64,000 nucleotides of DNA from Anaerobacillus alkalidiazotrophicus (GCF_001866055.1 NZ_MLQS01000001.1:984501-1048500), one strand, 5' to 3'. Shown: positions 21,083-31,470, numbered from the stretch's first letter. A program made the numbers and translations. Notes: generated by a model from the letters alone, not told the origin.

Positions 21083-21373
21083 GTGGAAAAAGCAGAAAGA
21101 GAAAGAATTATTATTCCTGATGAAAATGGAGACGAGCATTTATTTGAAGTGTTATTTACATTCGACGTGGAAGAAACCGGTAAATCTTATATGGTATTAA
21201 TTGCAGCCGGAGACGAAGAAAACGATGAAGAAGAGGTTGAGGTTCATGCTTTCCGTTACGAAGAAAAAGGTGACGGAGACGATGATCTATCACTTCATCC
21301 AATCGAAACTGATGAAGAATGGGATATGGTTGAGGAGATGCTTAACACATTCTCTGAAGGAGAAGAAGAGTAA
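21083..21373 (+). CDS. DUF1292 acidic protein (YrzB)
   Basis: 96 residues from GTG 21083, six nt after GAGGTG. Extremely acidic, with a beta-rich DUF1292 core (RIIIPDENGDEHLFEVLFTF, KSYMVLIAAGD) and an Asp/Glu-rich tail. Function unknown; consistently third in the ireB-ruvX operon. Followed by a terminator. Confidence 0.88.
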   Translation: MEKAERERIIIPDENGDEHLFEVLFTFDVEETGKSYMVLIAAGDEENDEEEVEVHAFRYEEKGDGDDDLSLHPIETDEEWDMVEEMLNTFSEGEEE

Positions 21374-21383
21374 TAACTGAATT

Positions 21384-21424
21384 AAAGGATGGAACTCTCT
21401 TTACTGAGTCCTGTCCTTTTTTTG
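21384..21424 (+). terminator. Terminator of the ireB-ruvX operon
   Basis: AAAGGATGGAACTC pairs with GAGTCCTGTCCTTT with a few G-U or bulged positions, followed by T7. The remainder of the gap to mltG (21425-21756) has a degenerate remnant of the interspersed repeat (GAAGCTAGGAAGCTTC, GTCGAGAGCGAAAG) and a promoter-like TATAAT at about 21670, and no gene. Confidence 0.75.
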
Positions 21425-21756
21425 TTCAAAAAAGAAATTTTGAAGCTAGGAAGCTTCTCTCGCCTCGCCGATAAGTCGAGAGCGAAAGCATATCGTTTAT
21501 TCGTCGCGTAAACATTGCTTTAAGGAGTGTTGTAGGAGAAGTTTCTTATAAGACTAAGCGATTAGATTTTTCTTAATATGATAGGCTAGTCGAATCTATA
21601 TATAGGTTTGAGTGGTTTGAATTCCCTCAACAATATTCTACATTTTTAATGATATTTTGTAGAAATATAGTATAATAGGAGTATTGTTTGTATGAATATG
21701 TAATGAAAAAATAAAAGAAATACCCTCTATTAGTGGGTTTTGAGGGGGAAAAGTGG

Positions 21757-22884
21757 ATGGATAAAGAAGAAAAAAAGAAACAAAAGCTCGAGATAAAAAG
21801 AAAAAAATTACAAGAACGTCAAGAAGAAGCGAGCATTGTTCGTAAAATTGTTTTAGCGTGTTTATTATTCATAATTATCACGTTGGGTATTGCAGGGACA
21901 TCGGCATATTATTATGTGAAATCAAGTTTAGGACCAATGGATGAAACTGATGAAGAAATGTTTGATATTCATATTCCTATTGGCTCCACTAGTACTCGAA
22001 TTGGAAATATTCTAGAAGAAAACGGCCTTATCAATAATGCTAGCTTTTTCCGATACTATATTCGTTATAAAAATGAAAGTGGATTTCAAGCTGGAGATTA
22101 CCAATTATCTAAATCTATGACAATGGATGAAATTATCGTTGCTTTAAAAGAAGGAACATTACCTCAAGACTATGCCGTGAGTTTTACTATTCCTGAAGGA
22201 AGATGGTTGGAGAATATCTTAAAAATCATTTCTGAAAATACGAATCATGAATTGAAGGATTTAGAGGAAAAAGTAAAAGATGAACAATATCTTAAAGAGT
22301 TAATTAATCGCTATACAGTTTTAACTGAAGATATTTTAAACGAAGAGATACGTTGGCCACTAGAAGGTTATTTATTTCCAGCAAGATATGACTTTGTTGA
22401 AGAAAATCCTTCGATAGAAACTATAATTGAATCGATGTTAACAAGGACAGAGCAAGTAGTAGGGCGCTATCTTGACGATTTAGAGGATAGTGAATATACA
22501 ACACACGAAATATTGACTCTGGCTTCAATTATAGAAGGTGAAGCTCAAAAGAGTGAGGACCGTTATAAAATTTCAGGTGTATTATATAATCGACTGAATC
22601 AGAATATGCGCTTAGAGGTTGATCCAACTGTTGCATATGCTCATGGTGAGCATTTATCAAGAACGTTATATGTTCATTTGGAAATTAACTCACCGTATAA
22701 TACGTATCGTATCACAGGAATTCCAGTAGGACCTATTAATAATCCTGGTGAAGCTTCAATTAAAGCTGCCCTACAACCAGAAGAGCACAATGACCTTTTC
22801 TTTTATGCAACAAACGAAGGTAATGTGATTTACTCTGAAACATTCCAGCAACATCAAGAAGTACTAAGAAAGTATCGTGACTAG
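21757..22884 (+). CDS. mltG: Endolytic murein transglycosylase MltG
   Basis: About 375 residues from ATG 21757 after GAGGGGGA. A highly charged cytoplasmic N-terminus of 28 residues is followed by one membrane helix (IVLACLLFIIITLGIAG, about residues 31-47) and a LysM-like plus YceG domain outside. The catalytic glutamate lies in LASIIEGEAQ near residue 254, and the family end motif RITGIPVGPINNPGEASI is present. It cuts nascent glycan strands and sets their length. Confidence 0.94.
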   Translation: MDKEEKKKQKLEIKRKKLQERQEEASIVRKIVLACLLFIIITLGIAGTSAYYYVKSSLGPMDETDEEMFDIHIPIGSTSTRIGNILEENGLINNASFFRYYIRYKNESGFQAGDYQLSKSMTMDEIIVALKEGTLPQDYAVSFTIPEGRWLENILKIISENTNHELKDLEEKVKDEQYLKELINRYTVLTEDILNEEIRWPLEGYLFPARYDFVEENPSIETIIESMLTRTEQVVGRYLDDLEDSEYTTHEILTLASIIEGEAQKSEDRYKISGVLYNRLNQNMRLEVDPTVAYAHGEHLSRTLYVHLEINSPYNTYRITGIPVGPINNPGEASIKAALQPEEHNDLFFYATNEGNVIYSETFQQHQEVLRKYRD

Positions 22885-22989
22885 CGTTTGATAGAAAACT
22901 TTATAATACACCATGCATTATACGTAGATATTTTGGCTAAGCTTTAATAAAGATATTTGTACATTACCTTGAAAGATGTCTACTCCGGT

Positions 22990-23107
22990 TTCTATCTTTT
23001 TTACAAGGGAAATTTTGAAGCTGGAAAGCTGTCTAGCGCAAGCAGCCTACGAGCTCGGTCACTTCAGGCCTATCGCTCGTGACCAAGGCGCTTGCGCTTT
23101 TCTTGAG
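22990..23107 (+). repeat. Interspersed multi-block repeat, copy C (short)
   Basis: Left block GAAGCTGGAAAGCTGTCTAG, middle CAGCCTACGAGCTCGGTCAC, right block TCGTGACCAAGGCGCTTGCG. Lacks the long internal section of copies A and B. A weak terminator-like hairpin (AAAGAT...TATCTTTTTT) lies just before it at 22973-23001. No gene in 22885-23282. Confidence 0.75.
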
Positions 23108-23282
23108 AGAGTGTGATATATTCGCATTCTCTTTCTCTTTATGCTAAAATAAATCGTTCTTTTTAATACCTACCTTTCACTATCTCTAATCTATCTACTA
23201 GAAGATTTTTATTTTATAGAAACATTTTTTAGTTTAAAGCACTATTTCAAAAGTATAACTATTTAATAAAGGAGGCTTTTTT

Positions 23283-23921
23283 ATGGTCTCAGATCAAATA
23301 AATCATTATATCAGCTCATTAATTAAATCTAGAAACCCGCTATTAACAGAAATGGAAGAATACGCACGTATCCATGATGTACCGATTATGGATATTATTA
23401 GTATGGAAGCAATGTTACAAATACTTTCTTTGGCTGGTACAACAAAAGTTCTTGAAATTGGCACGGCAATTGGATATTCAGCTATGAGAATGGCTGAAAG
23501 ACTCCCAGATTGTGAAATAGTTTCGGTTGAAAGAGACAAAACTAGATATGAGATAGCCAAGGAATATGTTAGTATGTCAGACTTAGAAAAGCGTATAACT
23601 CTAATTCATGGAGACGCATTAGAAACGATTGATCAAATAAAAGCATTACATTCATTTGATTGTTTGTTTATTGATGCTGCTAAAGGACAATATAAACGCT
23701 TTTTTGAATTGTATAGTCCTCTTGTTGAAAAAGGTGGACTAATTATTAGTGATAATGTTCTATTTAAAGGGATTGTTGCAAGCGAAGGTAAGGTAGCCAA
23801 AGGTCTAAGAACGATGGTAGTGAATTTACGTTCATACAATGAAATGTTAATGTCAAATGAGCAATATGATACAACATTCTATCCAATTGGGGATGGAATT
23901 GCCATTAGCAAGAAAAAATAG
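23283..23921 (+). CDS. trmR: tRNA 5-hydroxyuridine methyltransferase TrmR (YrrM)
   Basis: 212 residues after AAAGGAGG. Rossmann-type O-methyltransferase: SAM motif VLEIGTAIGYSAMRMAE near residue 58, acidic post-I SVERDKTR near 83, and FDCLFIDAAKGQYKRFFE near 123. In B. subtilis YrrM (TrmR) methylates 5-hydroxyuridine to 5-methoxyuridine at the wobble base of tRNA. It is followed directly by trhP1 and trhP2, which make the hydroxyuridine, so substrate and enzyme genes are in one operon. Confidence 0.9.
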   Translation: MVSDQINHYISSLIKSRNPLLTEMEEYARIHDVPIMDIISMEAMLQILSLAGTTKVLEIGTAIGYSAMRMAERLPDCEIVSVERDKTRYEIAKEYVSMSDLEKRITLIHGDALETIDQIKALHSFDCLFIDAAKGQYKRFFELYSPLVEKGGLIISDNVLFKGIVASEGKVAKGLRTMVVNLRSYNEMLMSNEQYDTTFYPIGDGIAISKKK

Positions 23922-23934
23922 GTGGTGACTAATA

Positions 23935-24864
23935 ATGAAAAAACCTGAAATACTCGTTACACCAACCAAAACTGATGATATAAACCGGTTATTAAAGGTT
24001 GGAGCAACTGCTTTTTTAATTGGTGAGGAAGAATTTGGCTTACGTCTTGTTGGAGAATTTAAACGTGATGATATAAAAAAGGCTGTAGAAATAGCGCATA
24101 AACATGAAGCGAAGGTGTACGTGGCTATGAATGCTCTTTTTCATAATGATAAATTACCTCTGCTACCTGATTATATTTCTTTTTTAGCAGAAGCAAAAGT
24201 TGATGCAATTGTATTTGGAGATCCAGCTGTTTTAATGGCGGCACGTGAAGTAGCGCCTACTATGAAGCTTCACTGGAATACAGAAACAACAGCAACAAAT
24301 TATTTCTCAGCAAATTATTGGAACCGAAAAGGGGCTAAAAGAGCTGTTATGGCTCGTGAAATAAATATGGACTCAATCGTCGAAACAAAAGAACATGCTG
24401 AGGGTGAAATTGAAGTTCAAATTCACGGAATGACATGTATGTTTCAATCGAAACGTACGTTAATTGGGAACTATATGGAGTTCCAAGGTAAAGACTTGAA
24501 AGTTGAAGGGCGAAGTAAGGATCGATCGTTGTTTTTACATGATCCGGAAAGAGATGCAAAATATCCAATTTTTGAAGACAAAAATGGAACACATATAATG
24601 AGCCCTAAAGATATTTGTATTATAGATGAATTAGAAGATATGCTTGATGCTGGTATTGATAGCTTTAAAATTGATGGGATATTAAAGAGCATAGATTACA
24701 TTGAAAAGGTAACTGAATTATATAGTAAAGCTATTGATTTATATCTTGAAGATTCTGATGCTTATCAAGATCAAAAATCTTATTTCTATCAAGAAATTGA
24801 GAAAATCCAACCAGTTAATCGAAGTTTAGACACAGGATTTTTCTTTAAAGAGACTGTTTATTAA
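23935..24864 (+). CDS. trhP1: Peptidase U32-family tRNA hydroxylation protein TrhP1 (YrrN)
   Basis: 309 residues; short U32 paralogue. Barrel motifs GATAFLIGEEEFGLRL near residue 25, AMNALFHND, and HGMTCMFQSKRTLIGNYM near residue 164. It lacks the cysteine cluster seen in TrhP2. U32 proteins named peptidases are prephenate-dependent tRNA uridine hydroxylation factors; YrrN/YrrO serve this role in Bacillus. Thirteen nt downstream of trmR and 15 nt before trhP2. Confidence 0.88.
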   Translation: MKKPEILVTPTKTDDINRLLKVGATAFLIGEEEFGLRLVGEFKRDDIKKAVEIAHKHEAKVYVAMNALFHNDKLPLLPDYISFLAEAKVDAIVFGDPAVLMAAREVAPTMKLHWNTETTATNYFSANYWNRKGAKRAVMAREINMDSIVETKEHAEGEIEVQIHGMTCMFQSKRTLIGNYMEFQGKDLKVEGRSKDRSLFLHDPERDAKYPIFEDKNGTHIMSPKDICIIDELEDMLDAGIDSFKIDGILKSIDYIEKVTELYSKAIDLYLEDSDAYQDQKSYFYQEIEKIQPVNRSLDTGFFFKETVY

Positions 24865-24879
24865 AAGGAGGGGTGTAAG

Positions 24880-26160
24880 ATGGAACAAATATCAACAATA
24901 ACTTCAGAAGGAAAGCGTGTTATCGTTAAAAAGCCTGAGTTACTTATTCCAGCCGGAAGCTTAGAAAAGTTAAAAGTAGCTGTTCATTACGGTGCAGACG
25001 CAGTTTTTATTGGTGGTCAAGAATTTGGTTTGCGTTCAAATGCGGATAACTTTACAATTGAAGAGATGCAAGAAGGGGTAGAATTCGCTAATAAGTATGG
25101 AGCAAAAATTTACGTTACAACAAACATCTTCGCCCATAATGAAAATATGGATGGGTTAGAAGAGTATTTACAAGATCTTCAAAAAGTAGGCGTTACTGGT
25201 ATAATTGTAGCTGACCCGTTAATTATAGAAACATGTAAAAAGGTAGCTCCTAAAGTAGAGGTCCATTTAAGTACACAACAGTCATTAACAAATTGGCAAG
25301 CGATAAAGTTTTGGAAGGAAGAAGGACTTCATCGTGTTGTACTAGCAAGAGAAGTTGGACTTGAAGAAATGCTAGAAATGAAAAAGCAAGTAGATATTGA
25401 AATAGAAGCATTTATCCATGGGGCTATGTGTATTTCTTACTCTGGTAGATGTGTCCTAAGTAATCATATGACAGCACGTGACTCTAATAGAGGAGGATGT
25501 TGCCAATCGTGTCGTTGGGATTATCACTTGTATGAACATATGGATCAAGAGAGTTTCAATGAAAATCCATTGTATACCGAAGAACATTTACCTTTTTCAA
25601 TGAGTCCGAAAGACTTAAATTTACTTGAAGGAATTCCGAAACTAATAGAAGCAGGTATAGACAGTTTGAAGGTTGAAGGTCGAATGAAATCTATTCATTA
25701 CGTAGCAACGGTAACATCTGTTTACCGAAAAGTTATTGATGTTTATTGTGCTGATCCTGATAATTTTAAACTAGATCCAAAATGGATAGCAGAATTAGAT
25801 AAATGTGCAAATCGTGATACAGCCCAATCATTCTTTGAGAACGACACACCTACGTATAAAGAGCAATTGTTCGGAAGAATTGATGGAAAGAAAACGACAT
25901 ATGATTTTGCTGGGTTGGTTTTAAATTATGACGAAAAAACAAAAATCGTTACATTACAGCAGAGAAACTATTTTAAACCTGGTGATAAAGTAGAGTTTTT
26001 TGGACCTGAAATTGAAAACTTTGAAATTGAAGTTGGCGAAGTGTGGGATGCTGAAACTAATGAAGATTTAGATGCAGCTAGACATCCACTACAAATTGTT
26101 AAATTTAAAGTAGACAAGCCTTTATTTCCGAATAATATGATGCGAAAAGGAGTGCAATAA
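24880..26160 (+). CDS. trhP2: Peptidase U32-family tRNA hydroxylation protein TrhP2 (YrrO)
   Basis: 426 residues. U32 signature [21 protein letters not shown] near residue 177, followed by [11 protein letters not shown] near 207; the four cysteines in this segment are the conserved iron-sulfur or metal ligand set of the family. The C-terminal beta domain ([23 protein letters not shown]) is present, absent in TrhP1. Paired with TrhP1 in wobble uridine hydroxylation. Its TAA shares its last A with the udk ATG. Confidence 0.9.
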   Translation: MEQISTITSEGKRVIVKKPELLIPAGSLEKLKVAVHYGADAVFIGGQEFGLRSNADNFTIEEMQEGVEFANKYGAKIYVTTNIFAHNENMDGLEEYLQDLQKVGVTGIIVADPLIIETCKKVAPKVEVHLSTQQSLTNWQAIKFWKEEGLHRVVLAREVGLEEMLEMKKQVDIEIEAFIHGAMCISYSGRCVLSNHMTARDSNRGGCCQSCRWDYHLYEHMDQESFNENPLYTEEHLPFSMSPKDLNLLEGIPKLIEAGIDSLKVEGRMKSIHYVATVTSVYRKVIDVYCADPDNFKLDPKWIAELDKCANRDTAQSFFENDTPTYKEQLFGRIDGKKTTYDFAGLVLNYDEKTKIVTLQQRNYFKPGDKVEFFGPEIENFEIEVGEVWDAETNEDLDAARHPLQIVKFKVDKPLFPNNMMRKGVQ

Positions 26161-26795
26161 TGACAAAGAAGCCCGTTGTCATTGGTGTAGCAGGTGGTAC
26201 AGGTTCAGGGAAAACAACGGTAGCTAGAGAGTTATATCAGCAATTTATCGAAAAATCTATATTAATGATTGAACAAGATGCATATTATAAGGACCAAAGT
26301 CATAAAACAATGGATGAGAGGATAAAGACAAACTATGACCATCCACTTGCTTTTGATAATGACTTGTTAATAGAACATTTAGAGCAATTATTAATTTATC
26401 AAACCATTGAAAAACCTATCTATGACTATTCAAATCACACTAGAGCAAAAGAAAGTGTTTACGTAAAGCCAAAAGATGTTATTATTTTAGAAGGAATTTT
26501 AATTTTAGAAGATAAAAGACTTCGTGATTTAATGGATATTAAGCTTTTTGTAGATACTGATGCAGATATTCGGATCATTCGTAGGCTTGTACGTGACATT
26601 GAAGAACGAGGTAGAACATTGGAGTCAGTTATAGAGCAATACACTTCTATTGTTCGTCCAATGCATCTACAATTTATTGAGCCTACCAAGAGATATGCGG
26701 ATATCATTATTCCAGAAGGTGGCCAAAATCGTGTCGCAATTGATCTAATGGTGACGAAAATCAGAACAATCCTTGAAGAAAAGGAAATTTTGTAA
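26160..26795 (+). CDS. udk: Uridine kinase
   Basis: 211 residues, full length. P-loop [16 protein letters not shown] near residue 9, EQDAYYKDQ near 38, [12 protein letters not shown] near 59 and [19 protein letters not shown] near 109. Phosphorylates uridine and cytidine to UMP and CMP in pyrimidine salvage. ATG overlaps the previous stop (TAATG), implying coupled translation with the trh genes. Confidence 0.96.
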   Translation: MTKKPVVIGVAGGTGSGKTTVARELYQQFIEKSILMIEQDAYYKDQSHKTMDERIKTNYDHPLAFDNDLLIEHLEQLLIYQTIEKPIYDYSNHTRAKESVYVKPKDVIILEGILILEDKRLRDLMDIKLFVDTDADIRIIRRLVRDIEERGRTLESVIEQYTSIVRPMHLQFIEPTKRYADIIIPEGGQNRVAIDLMVTKIRTILEEKEIL

Positions 26796-26859
26796 TAGCA
26801 TAGGATAGTGAGGTTTTTATACTTTATAAATTGCTAATCAATAACATATGGTGGTAATG

Positions 26860-26906
26860 AAAAGCTTGTGTATTAACCAGTATATGGTTAATGCTAAGCT
26901 TTTCTG
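26860..26906 (+). terminator. Hairpin terminator between udk and greA
   Basis: AAAAGCTT...TATTAACC pairs with GGTTAAT...AAGCTTTT around a 7-nt loop, with a small internal bulge, followed by CTGT rather than a pure T-run. Confidence 0.65.
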
Positions 26907-27079
26907 TATACATATTAATTGAAGATCCTATTATAAAAAATTATTTTTACAATGGAACATATTTTTATTGAGGCTGTATAGCGAAATACTATTGAAAACC
27001 TTACCAAAAAAATAATATCTTAACAAAAGACAAAAAGTAATTGAAAATGTAGACATTTAACTAAGGAGTGACGATCAAG

Positions 27080-27556
27080 ATGAGTGAAGACAAAAAGTTT
27101 TATATGACGTTGGATGGAAAGGCAAAATTAGAACAGGAATTAGAATATCTAAAAACTGAAAAAAGAAAAGAAGTTGTTGAGCGTATAAAAATCGCCCGTA
27201 GTTTTGGAGATTTATCGGAAAACTCTGAGTACGATTCAGCAAAAGAAGAGCAGGCCTTCGTTGAAGGAAGAATTGGAACTTTAGAAAAGATGATTCGTAA
27301 TGCAGTCATCATTAAAGAGGACGAGACAAACTCGTCTGTTGTTTCATTAGGTAAATCCGTTAAATTTAAAGAGTTACCAGATGGTGATGAAGAAATTTAT
27401 ACGATCGTTGGAAGTGCTGAAAGTGATCCATTTGAGGGCAAAATTTCAAATGACTCACCAATGGCCCAAAGTTTATTGGGCAGAACTGTAGGAGATAAAG
27501 TAACTGTACAAACACCTGGTGGAGAAATGAAAGTAGAAATTTTAGAAATTAAATAA
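27080..27556 (+). CDS. greA: Transcription elongation factor GreA
   Basis: 158 residues from ATG 27080 after AAGGAGTGA. N-terminal coiled-coil hairpin ([40 protein letters not shown] in pieces, with the acidic tip residues DLSENSEYD) and C-terminal FKBP-like domain ending [22 protein letters not shown]. GreA stimulates RNA cleavage in backtracked RNA polymerase. Confidence 0.96.
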   Translation: MSEDKKFYMTLDGKAKLEQELEYLKTEKRKEVVERIKIARSFGDLSENSEYDSAKEEQAFVEGRIGTLEKMIRNAVIIKEDETNSSVVSLGKSVKFKELPDGDEEIYTIVGSAESDPFEGKISNDSPMAQSLLGRTVGDKVTVQTPGGEMKVEILEIK

Positions 27557-27567
27557 AGTAAATCATT

Positions 27568-27612
27568 GATGCCTGACTCTTCCTTTTTTGGGGGGGGGAG
27601 GCATCTTCTTTT
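27568..27612 (+). terminator. greA terminator with a nine-G tract
   Basis: GATGCCT pairs with AGGCATC; the arms also allow CTCTTCC to pair with the G-tract through G-U pairs. TTTTTT and nine consecutive G bases (27590-27598) occupy the loop and 3' arm. Confidence 0.65.
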
Positions 27613-27820
27613 GTAAGTAATGAATTCTAATAATTCATTACTTCCGCCTCTAAGATACTATATCTAGTTACTTTTAACACTGTTCGTACATTGATTTAGA
27701 TTTATTTTTTATATTGCGAAATTCACTCAGATAAAAGATTGTAGATATAAAGAAACGAATTTTTTGCTTTGAATAAATATATCCGTAGAAGGTTAACAAT
27801 GAATGTATAGAGGTGTTTAT

Positions 27821-29602
27821 ATGACTATACATAAACGGATAATTCAAATACTAGTGATATCAACGGTTATAATGTTTATTATTATTTTTAGACTTGCATA
27901 TGTTCAACTCTTTGCAACAAATCACTTTTCAAAAAATAATATTGATTTAGTGGAAGAAAGTATTAAACAAAGGACACAAATATTTGTCTTACATTCAGGA
28001 AGAGGATACTTTACAGATCGAAATGGCGAGGCATTAAATTCAGATTATTATCCTTGTTTAATTTTATTTCCATTTCTACAAACAAGAGATTGGCCAGTAG
28101 AGAAAATATCGAACATCCTACAAATTGAAAAAGAACAGATTTTAGAAGCATTAACTGCCTCCAAAGAACCGTTTATCCTAAAAGTTGATGGAAACCCATT
28201 AAAGCTGTCAGGAAATGATATGGAAAAAATTAATAAGCTTAAAATTCCAGGCGTATTTGTACACAATGTCCAACAGCGGACAGAAAATATTGCTCCACAC
28301 TTACTTGGTGTACTTGGTGAGAATGTTGAAGAAGTAAAAAGGAGATATGAAACTCAAGTCGCAAATGGAAATATTTCTGTTCATTCTGAAATCGGTGTTT
28401 CAGGAATGCAAAGAGCTTTTGATCCGTTTCTTATTTCTCAAGGAAATAGTAGTTTAGCTTATTTTGTTAATAATTTAAACCAACCATTATTTGGCTTTGA
28501 TGTAAAATATAACGCACCTGCAAATCCCTATCATCCTACGGAAGTAATTACTACAATAGATAAAGACATACAAAAATATGTTATAAACGTATTACGAGAA
28601 GTTGGTTTGACGAAGGGAGGAGCAGTAATTTTAGATGTAGAAACGAATGATCTACTTTCTCTTGTTAGTTTACCTACTTATAATGTGAATTTCCCTTTTG
28701 ATGAAGGGGCAGTAAATCATATAGTTACATCCTATACACCAGGTTCAATATTTAAAATTGTCGTAGCTGCAGCAGCTATTGACTTAAATCTAATTAATAA
28801 AAATGATTTATTTGACTGTAATAAGGATTTATATGGAGATGGAGATGAACCTCGTCAATTAGGAAAGTTAACCTTTCATGAGAGTTTTTCTCAGAGTTGC
28901 AATTTTACCTTTGCCTATCTTGCAAATGAGTTATTAAAGAAAGATGATAAAGTATTACAAAAGTATGCTAAGAAGTTAGGATTGCTGGATAAAGTGGGGT
29001 GGAATGGCGATATTTTTCGTTTAGAAAATATTGCTCATTTTCCTGAAGAAGAAAAAGGAATAATTTCAGAGGATGAGATTGACCTCAAAGATAAGTATGC
29101 TATTGCACAAACAGCAATTGGCCAAAAAAATGTACGTATCACTCCTTTAGCAGTTGCCAACATGTTAGCAACTATAGCAAGAGGTGGGGAAAAAATGCAA
29201 GTTCGAGGAGCCTCTAAAATAAAATATGAAAACGGTACTACGTTTGTAGATTTTCCAATCCAAACTATTAATGATCATGAGAATATATCGAGATATACCG
29301 CAATGAGACTACAAGAGTTGTTAAGATCAGTAGTAAAAATGGAATTAGGGACAGCTCATCATGTATTAAAAAAGAGTCCTTATCCTATAGCAGGAAAGAC
29401 TGGAACAGCACAAAAAGGTATTGAGAAAAAGGATTTAACTCATTGGTTTGCAGGCTATTTTCCCGCAGATAATCCTAAATATGTAATGGTGATCATTGAT
29501 TTGGATCATCGTAACGGGGATATGAAAACTTTGAAGGCTTTTAATAAAATAGTTGAGTATCTACATAAAGTAGATAGTTTATCCCAATTTAAGGAGCAGT
29601 AA
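27821..29602 (+). CDS. pbpI: Class B penicillin-binding protein (PbpI/YrrR-like transpeptidase)
   Basis: 593 residues from ATG 27821 after GAGGTG. Short cytoplasmic start, membrane anchor about residues 8-27 (ILVISTVIMFIIIFRLAYVQ), dimerisation domain, then transpeptidase motifs: SIFK near residue 308, SCN near 359, and KTGTAQKG near 526. Catalyses peptidoglycan cross-linking; YrrR-type PBPs in Bacillus are linked with sporulation or a minor septal role. The stop codon lies inside a palindromic repeat that continues downstream. Followed by yrrS as in B. subtilis. Confidence 0.88.
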   Translation: MTIHKRIIQILVISTVIMFIIIFRLAYVQLFATNHFSKNNIDLVEESIKQRTQIFVLHSGRGYFTDRNGEALNSDYYPCLILFPFLQTRDWPVEKISNILQIEKEQILEALTASKEPFILKVDGNPLKLSGNDMEKINKLKIPGVFVHNVQQRTENIAPHLLGVLGENVEEVKRRYETQVANGNISVHSEIGVSGMQRAFDPFLISQGNSSLAYFVNNLNQPLFGFDVKYNAPANPYHPTEVITTIDKDIQKYVINVLREVGLTKGGAVILDVETNDLLSLVSLPTYNVNFPFDEGAVNHIVTSYTPGSIFKIVVAAAAIDLNLINKNDLFDCNKDLYGDGDEPRQLGKLTFHESFSQSCNFTFAYLANELLKKDDKVLQKYAKKLGLLDKVGWNGDIFRLENIAHFPEEEKGIISEDEIDLKDKYAIAQTAIGQKNVRITPLAVANMLATIARGGEKMQVRGASKIKYENGTTFVDFPIQTINDHENISRYTAMRLQELLRSVVKMELGTAHHVLKKSPYPIAGKTGTAQKGIEKKDLTHWFAGYFPADNPKYVMVIIDLDHRNGDMKTLKAFNKIVEYLHKVDSLSQFKEQ

Positions 29603-29740
29603 GACCCCCACCTCAAAACGTAAGAAAATCCGAGAAGTTTAGGTGGGGGTTAACTGCCCCTAAAGGTCCTATATAGAATAACTAATCATCAGTGGGGGAT
29701 GAAGGAAAACCCTTACTGATTGAAGTTCAGCTTTATAAAT
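29592..29740 (+). repeat. Palindromic repeat element, copy 3, overlapping the pbpI stop
   Basis: Nearly the same 145 bp as 16501-16648: ACCCCCACCT...AGGTGGGGGT...CTGCCCCT, then ATCAGTGGGGG...ACTGATTGAAGTTCAG. The pbpI TAA is inside the first arm. Non-coding. The rest of the gap up to yrrS (29741-29971) shows no further structure. Confidence 0.78.
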
Positions 29741-29971
29741 AAGATTGGATAAATTTTAATGAATAAAACTTCATTCTATCTATCGAAAAAGTTTTTCTCT
29801 TTGATTATAATGGTAACTAAGTGTTTCATAATAATATATATTAGCTTTATTAAAGGTAGTTCGTGATACTTATCTATATGATGAGATCATTAACCAATGA
29901 AGAACAAAGATGGAATTGAGAGGGGCTTGGTTTTACGATATCGATTTCATCAATGAGGAGGGGGAACATAT

Positions 29972-30604
29972 ATGAGTGAAGAAGAAAGCTATAGCAGTAG
30001 AAGTTATAAGAGGAAACGTAAAAAGGTACAAAAAATATTTAATATAGCGATTATAGTTGTAGTTTTTATGGTTTTACTAGTAGGTAGACAGGTATTATTT
30101 AGTGGTAAGTCTTCTGAAACGGTGGTTGAGAATAATAATGAAAGAAACGAAGTAGTAGATAATATTGAAGGTGAAGCTCAAGAGGTGATTTCAGAAGAAA
30201 ATAATATAGAGGAAGCAGATGGTGTATTGCCATCTAGTGATGATCGTAATGATGAGGAAATAGATACTTCAAATATAGACACATCAGAAGCGACACCTTC
30301 CCAACCTGGAGAATGGAAGCCTATCGGTACTGTGCAAGAAGAACCATTTAGTGCAGTATACAGTAAAGAACATATTAATTGGAGAGAAATGACGAAGGCT
30401 TTTCAATATGCAACTGGTCTTGGTGAAGATATGACAATTTGGCATGTCGGTAACGGCGGTGATAATCAAAGTGCCGTAGGTATTGTTGCTGATGCAACCA
30501 CTCGAGCAACACCGTATCAAGTACGAATAGAATGGGTAACAAATGAAGGTTGGATGCCAGTAAGTGTACAACGACTAGATGAAAATCCTTATATGTCAAG
30601 GTAA
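29972..30604 (+). CDS. yrrS: YrrS-like membrane-anchored protein (DUF1510)
   Basis: 210 residues after GAGGAGGGGG. A basic start is followed by one transmembrane helix (IFNIAIIVVVFMVLLVG, about residues 23-39), a long acidic, low-complexity linker (residues 45-110) and a compact C-terminal DUF1510 domain (GEWKPIGTVQEE, WREMTKAFQYATGL, VRIEWVTNEGWMPVSVQRL). Outward-facing, next to the PBP gene as in B. subtilis, where yrrS is sporulation-associated; molecular role unknown. Confidence 0.88.
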   Translation: MSEEESYSSRSYKRKRKKVQKIFNIAIIVVVFMVLLVGRQVLFSGKSSETVVENNNERNEVVDNIEGEAQEVISEENNIEEADGVLPSSDDRNDEEIDTSNIDTSEATPSQPGEWKPIGTVQEEPFSAVYSKEHINWREMTKAFQYATGLGEDMTIWHVGNGGDNQSAVGIVADATTRATPYQVRIEWVTNEGWMPVSVQRLDENPYMSR

Positions 30605-30735
30605 TCCACTAACAATACAAGTAGTGATTAATAGCAGCCTTGAAATTTTGTAGCTACTTGCTTTTTACCGAAGTTTTACTATCATTAAAGTGATTACCAT
30701 ATATTTTATGTATGTATTAGAAAGGAAAATTCGAT

Positions 30736-31431
30736 ATGAGAATTGGGATTATAGGAGCAATGGATGAAGAAGTTGATCTTCTGAAAGAAAAGCTTGAAAA
30801 TAAGAAAGAGGAAACAATTGCTGGATGTGTATATTTTACAGGGATGTTAAATGGAGTAGATGTTGTCCTTTTAAAATCAGGAATAGGAAAAGTAAACGCA
30901 GCAATAGGAACTACGCTCTTAATAGAAAAATTTTCTCCTAATTATGTAATAAATACAGGGTCAGCTGGTGGTTTTGAAGAAAGCTTAAAGGTTGGTGACA
31001 TTGTCATTTCAACAGAGGTTCGCTACAATGATGTTGACGCAACTGTTTTTGGATATGAGTTTGGGCAAGTACCAAGAATGCCAGCATATTATGAACCTAA
31101 TGAGATGTTAATTTCTATCGCTGAAAAAAGCGCTACGGAAGTCGGGGTTCATTCAGTTAAAGGCTTGATTTTGTCAGGAGATTCTTTCATGAGTGATGAA
31201 AAACGAGTGATCGAATTGAAAGAAATTTTTAAAGATTCTTATTGTTCAGAGATGGAAGCAGGTGCGATTGCACAGGTATGTTACCAATTTGGTTGTCCAT
31301 TTGTTATTATTCGATCATTAAGTGATATAGCTGGAAGTGATGCGAAAATTTCTTATGATCAATTTTTAGAAACTGCAGCTGTTAATTCAGCTAAGCTTGT
31401 TTTATTAATGCTTGAACATATAAAAAAATAA
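30736..31431 (+). CDS. mtnN: 5'-methylthioadenosine/S-adenosylhomocysteine nucleosidase
   Basis: 231 residues. MTAN signatures: [14 protein letters not shown] at residue 3, NTGSAGGF near 76, [17 protein letters not shown] near 172 and IRSLSDIAG near 196 (catalytic aspartate). Cleaves MTA and SAH to adenine and the thioribose, feeding methyl-cycle recycling. In B. subtilis this gene is flanked by yrrT and mccAB; here both are absent and yrhC follows directly. Confidence 0.95.
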   Translation: MRIGIIGAMDEEVDLLKEKLENKKEETIAGCVYFTGMLNGVDVVLLKSGIGKVNAAIGTTLLIEKFSPNYVINTGSAGGFEESLKVGDIVISTEVRYNDVDATVFGYEFGQVPRMPAYYEPNEMLISIAEKSATEVGVHSVKGLILSGDSFMSDEKRVIELKEIFKDSYCSEMEAGAIAQVCYQFGCPFVIIRSLSDIAGSDAKISYDQFLETAAVNSAKLVLLMLEHIKK

Positions 31432-31437
31432 TTTTCC

Positions 31438-31470
31438 TAATAGTCGACGTCCTTGTACGTCGACTATCCA
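31438..31470 (+). terminator. Perfect hairpin after mtnN
   Basis: ATAGTCGACGT and ACGTCGACTAT form an 11-bp stem with a 6-nt loop. No T-run follows; termination strength uncertain. Confidence 0.5.
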
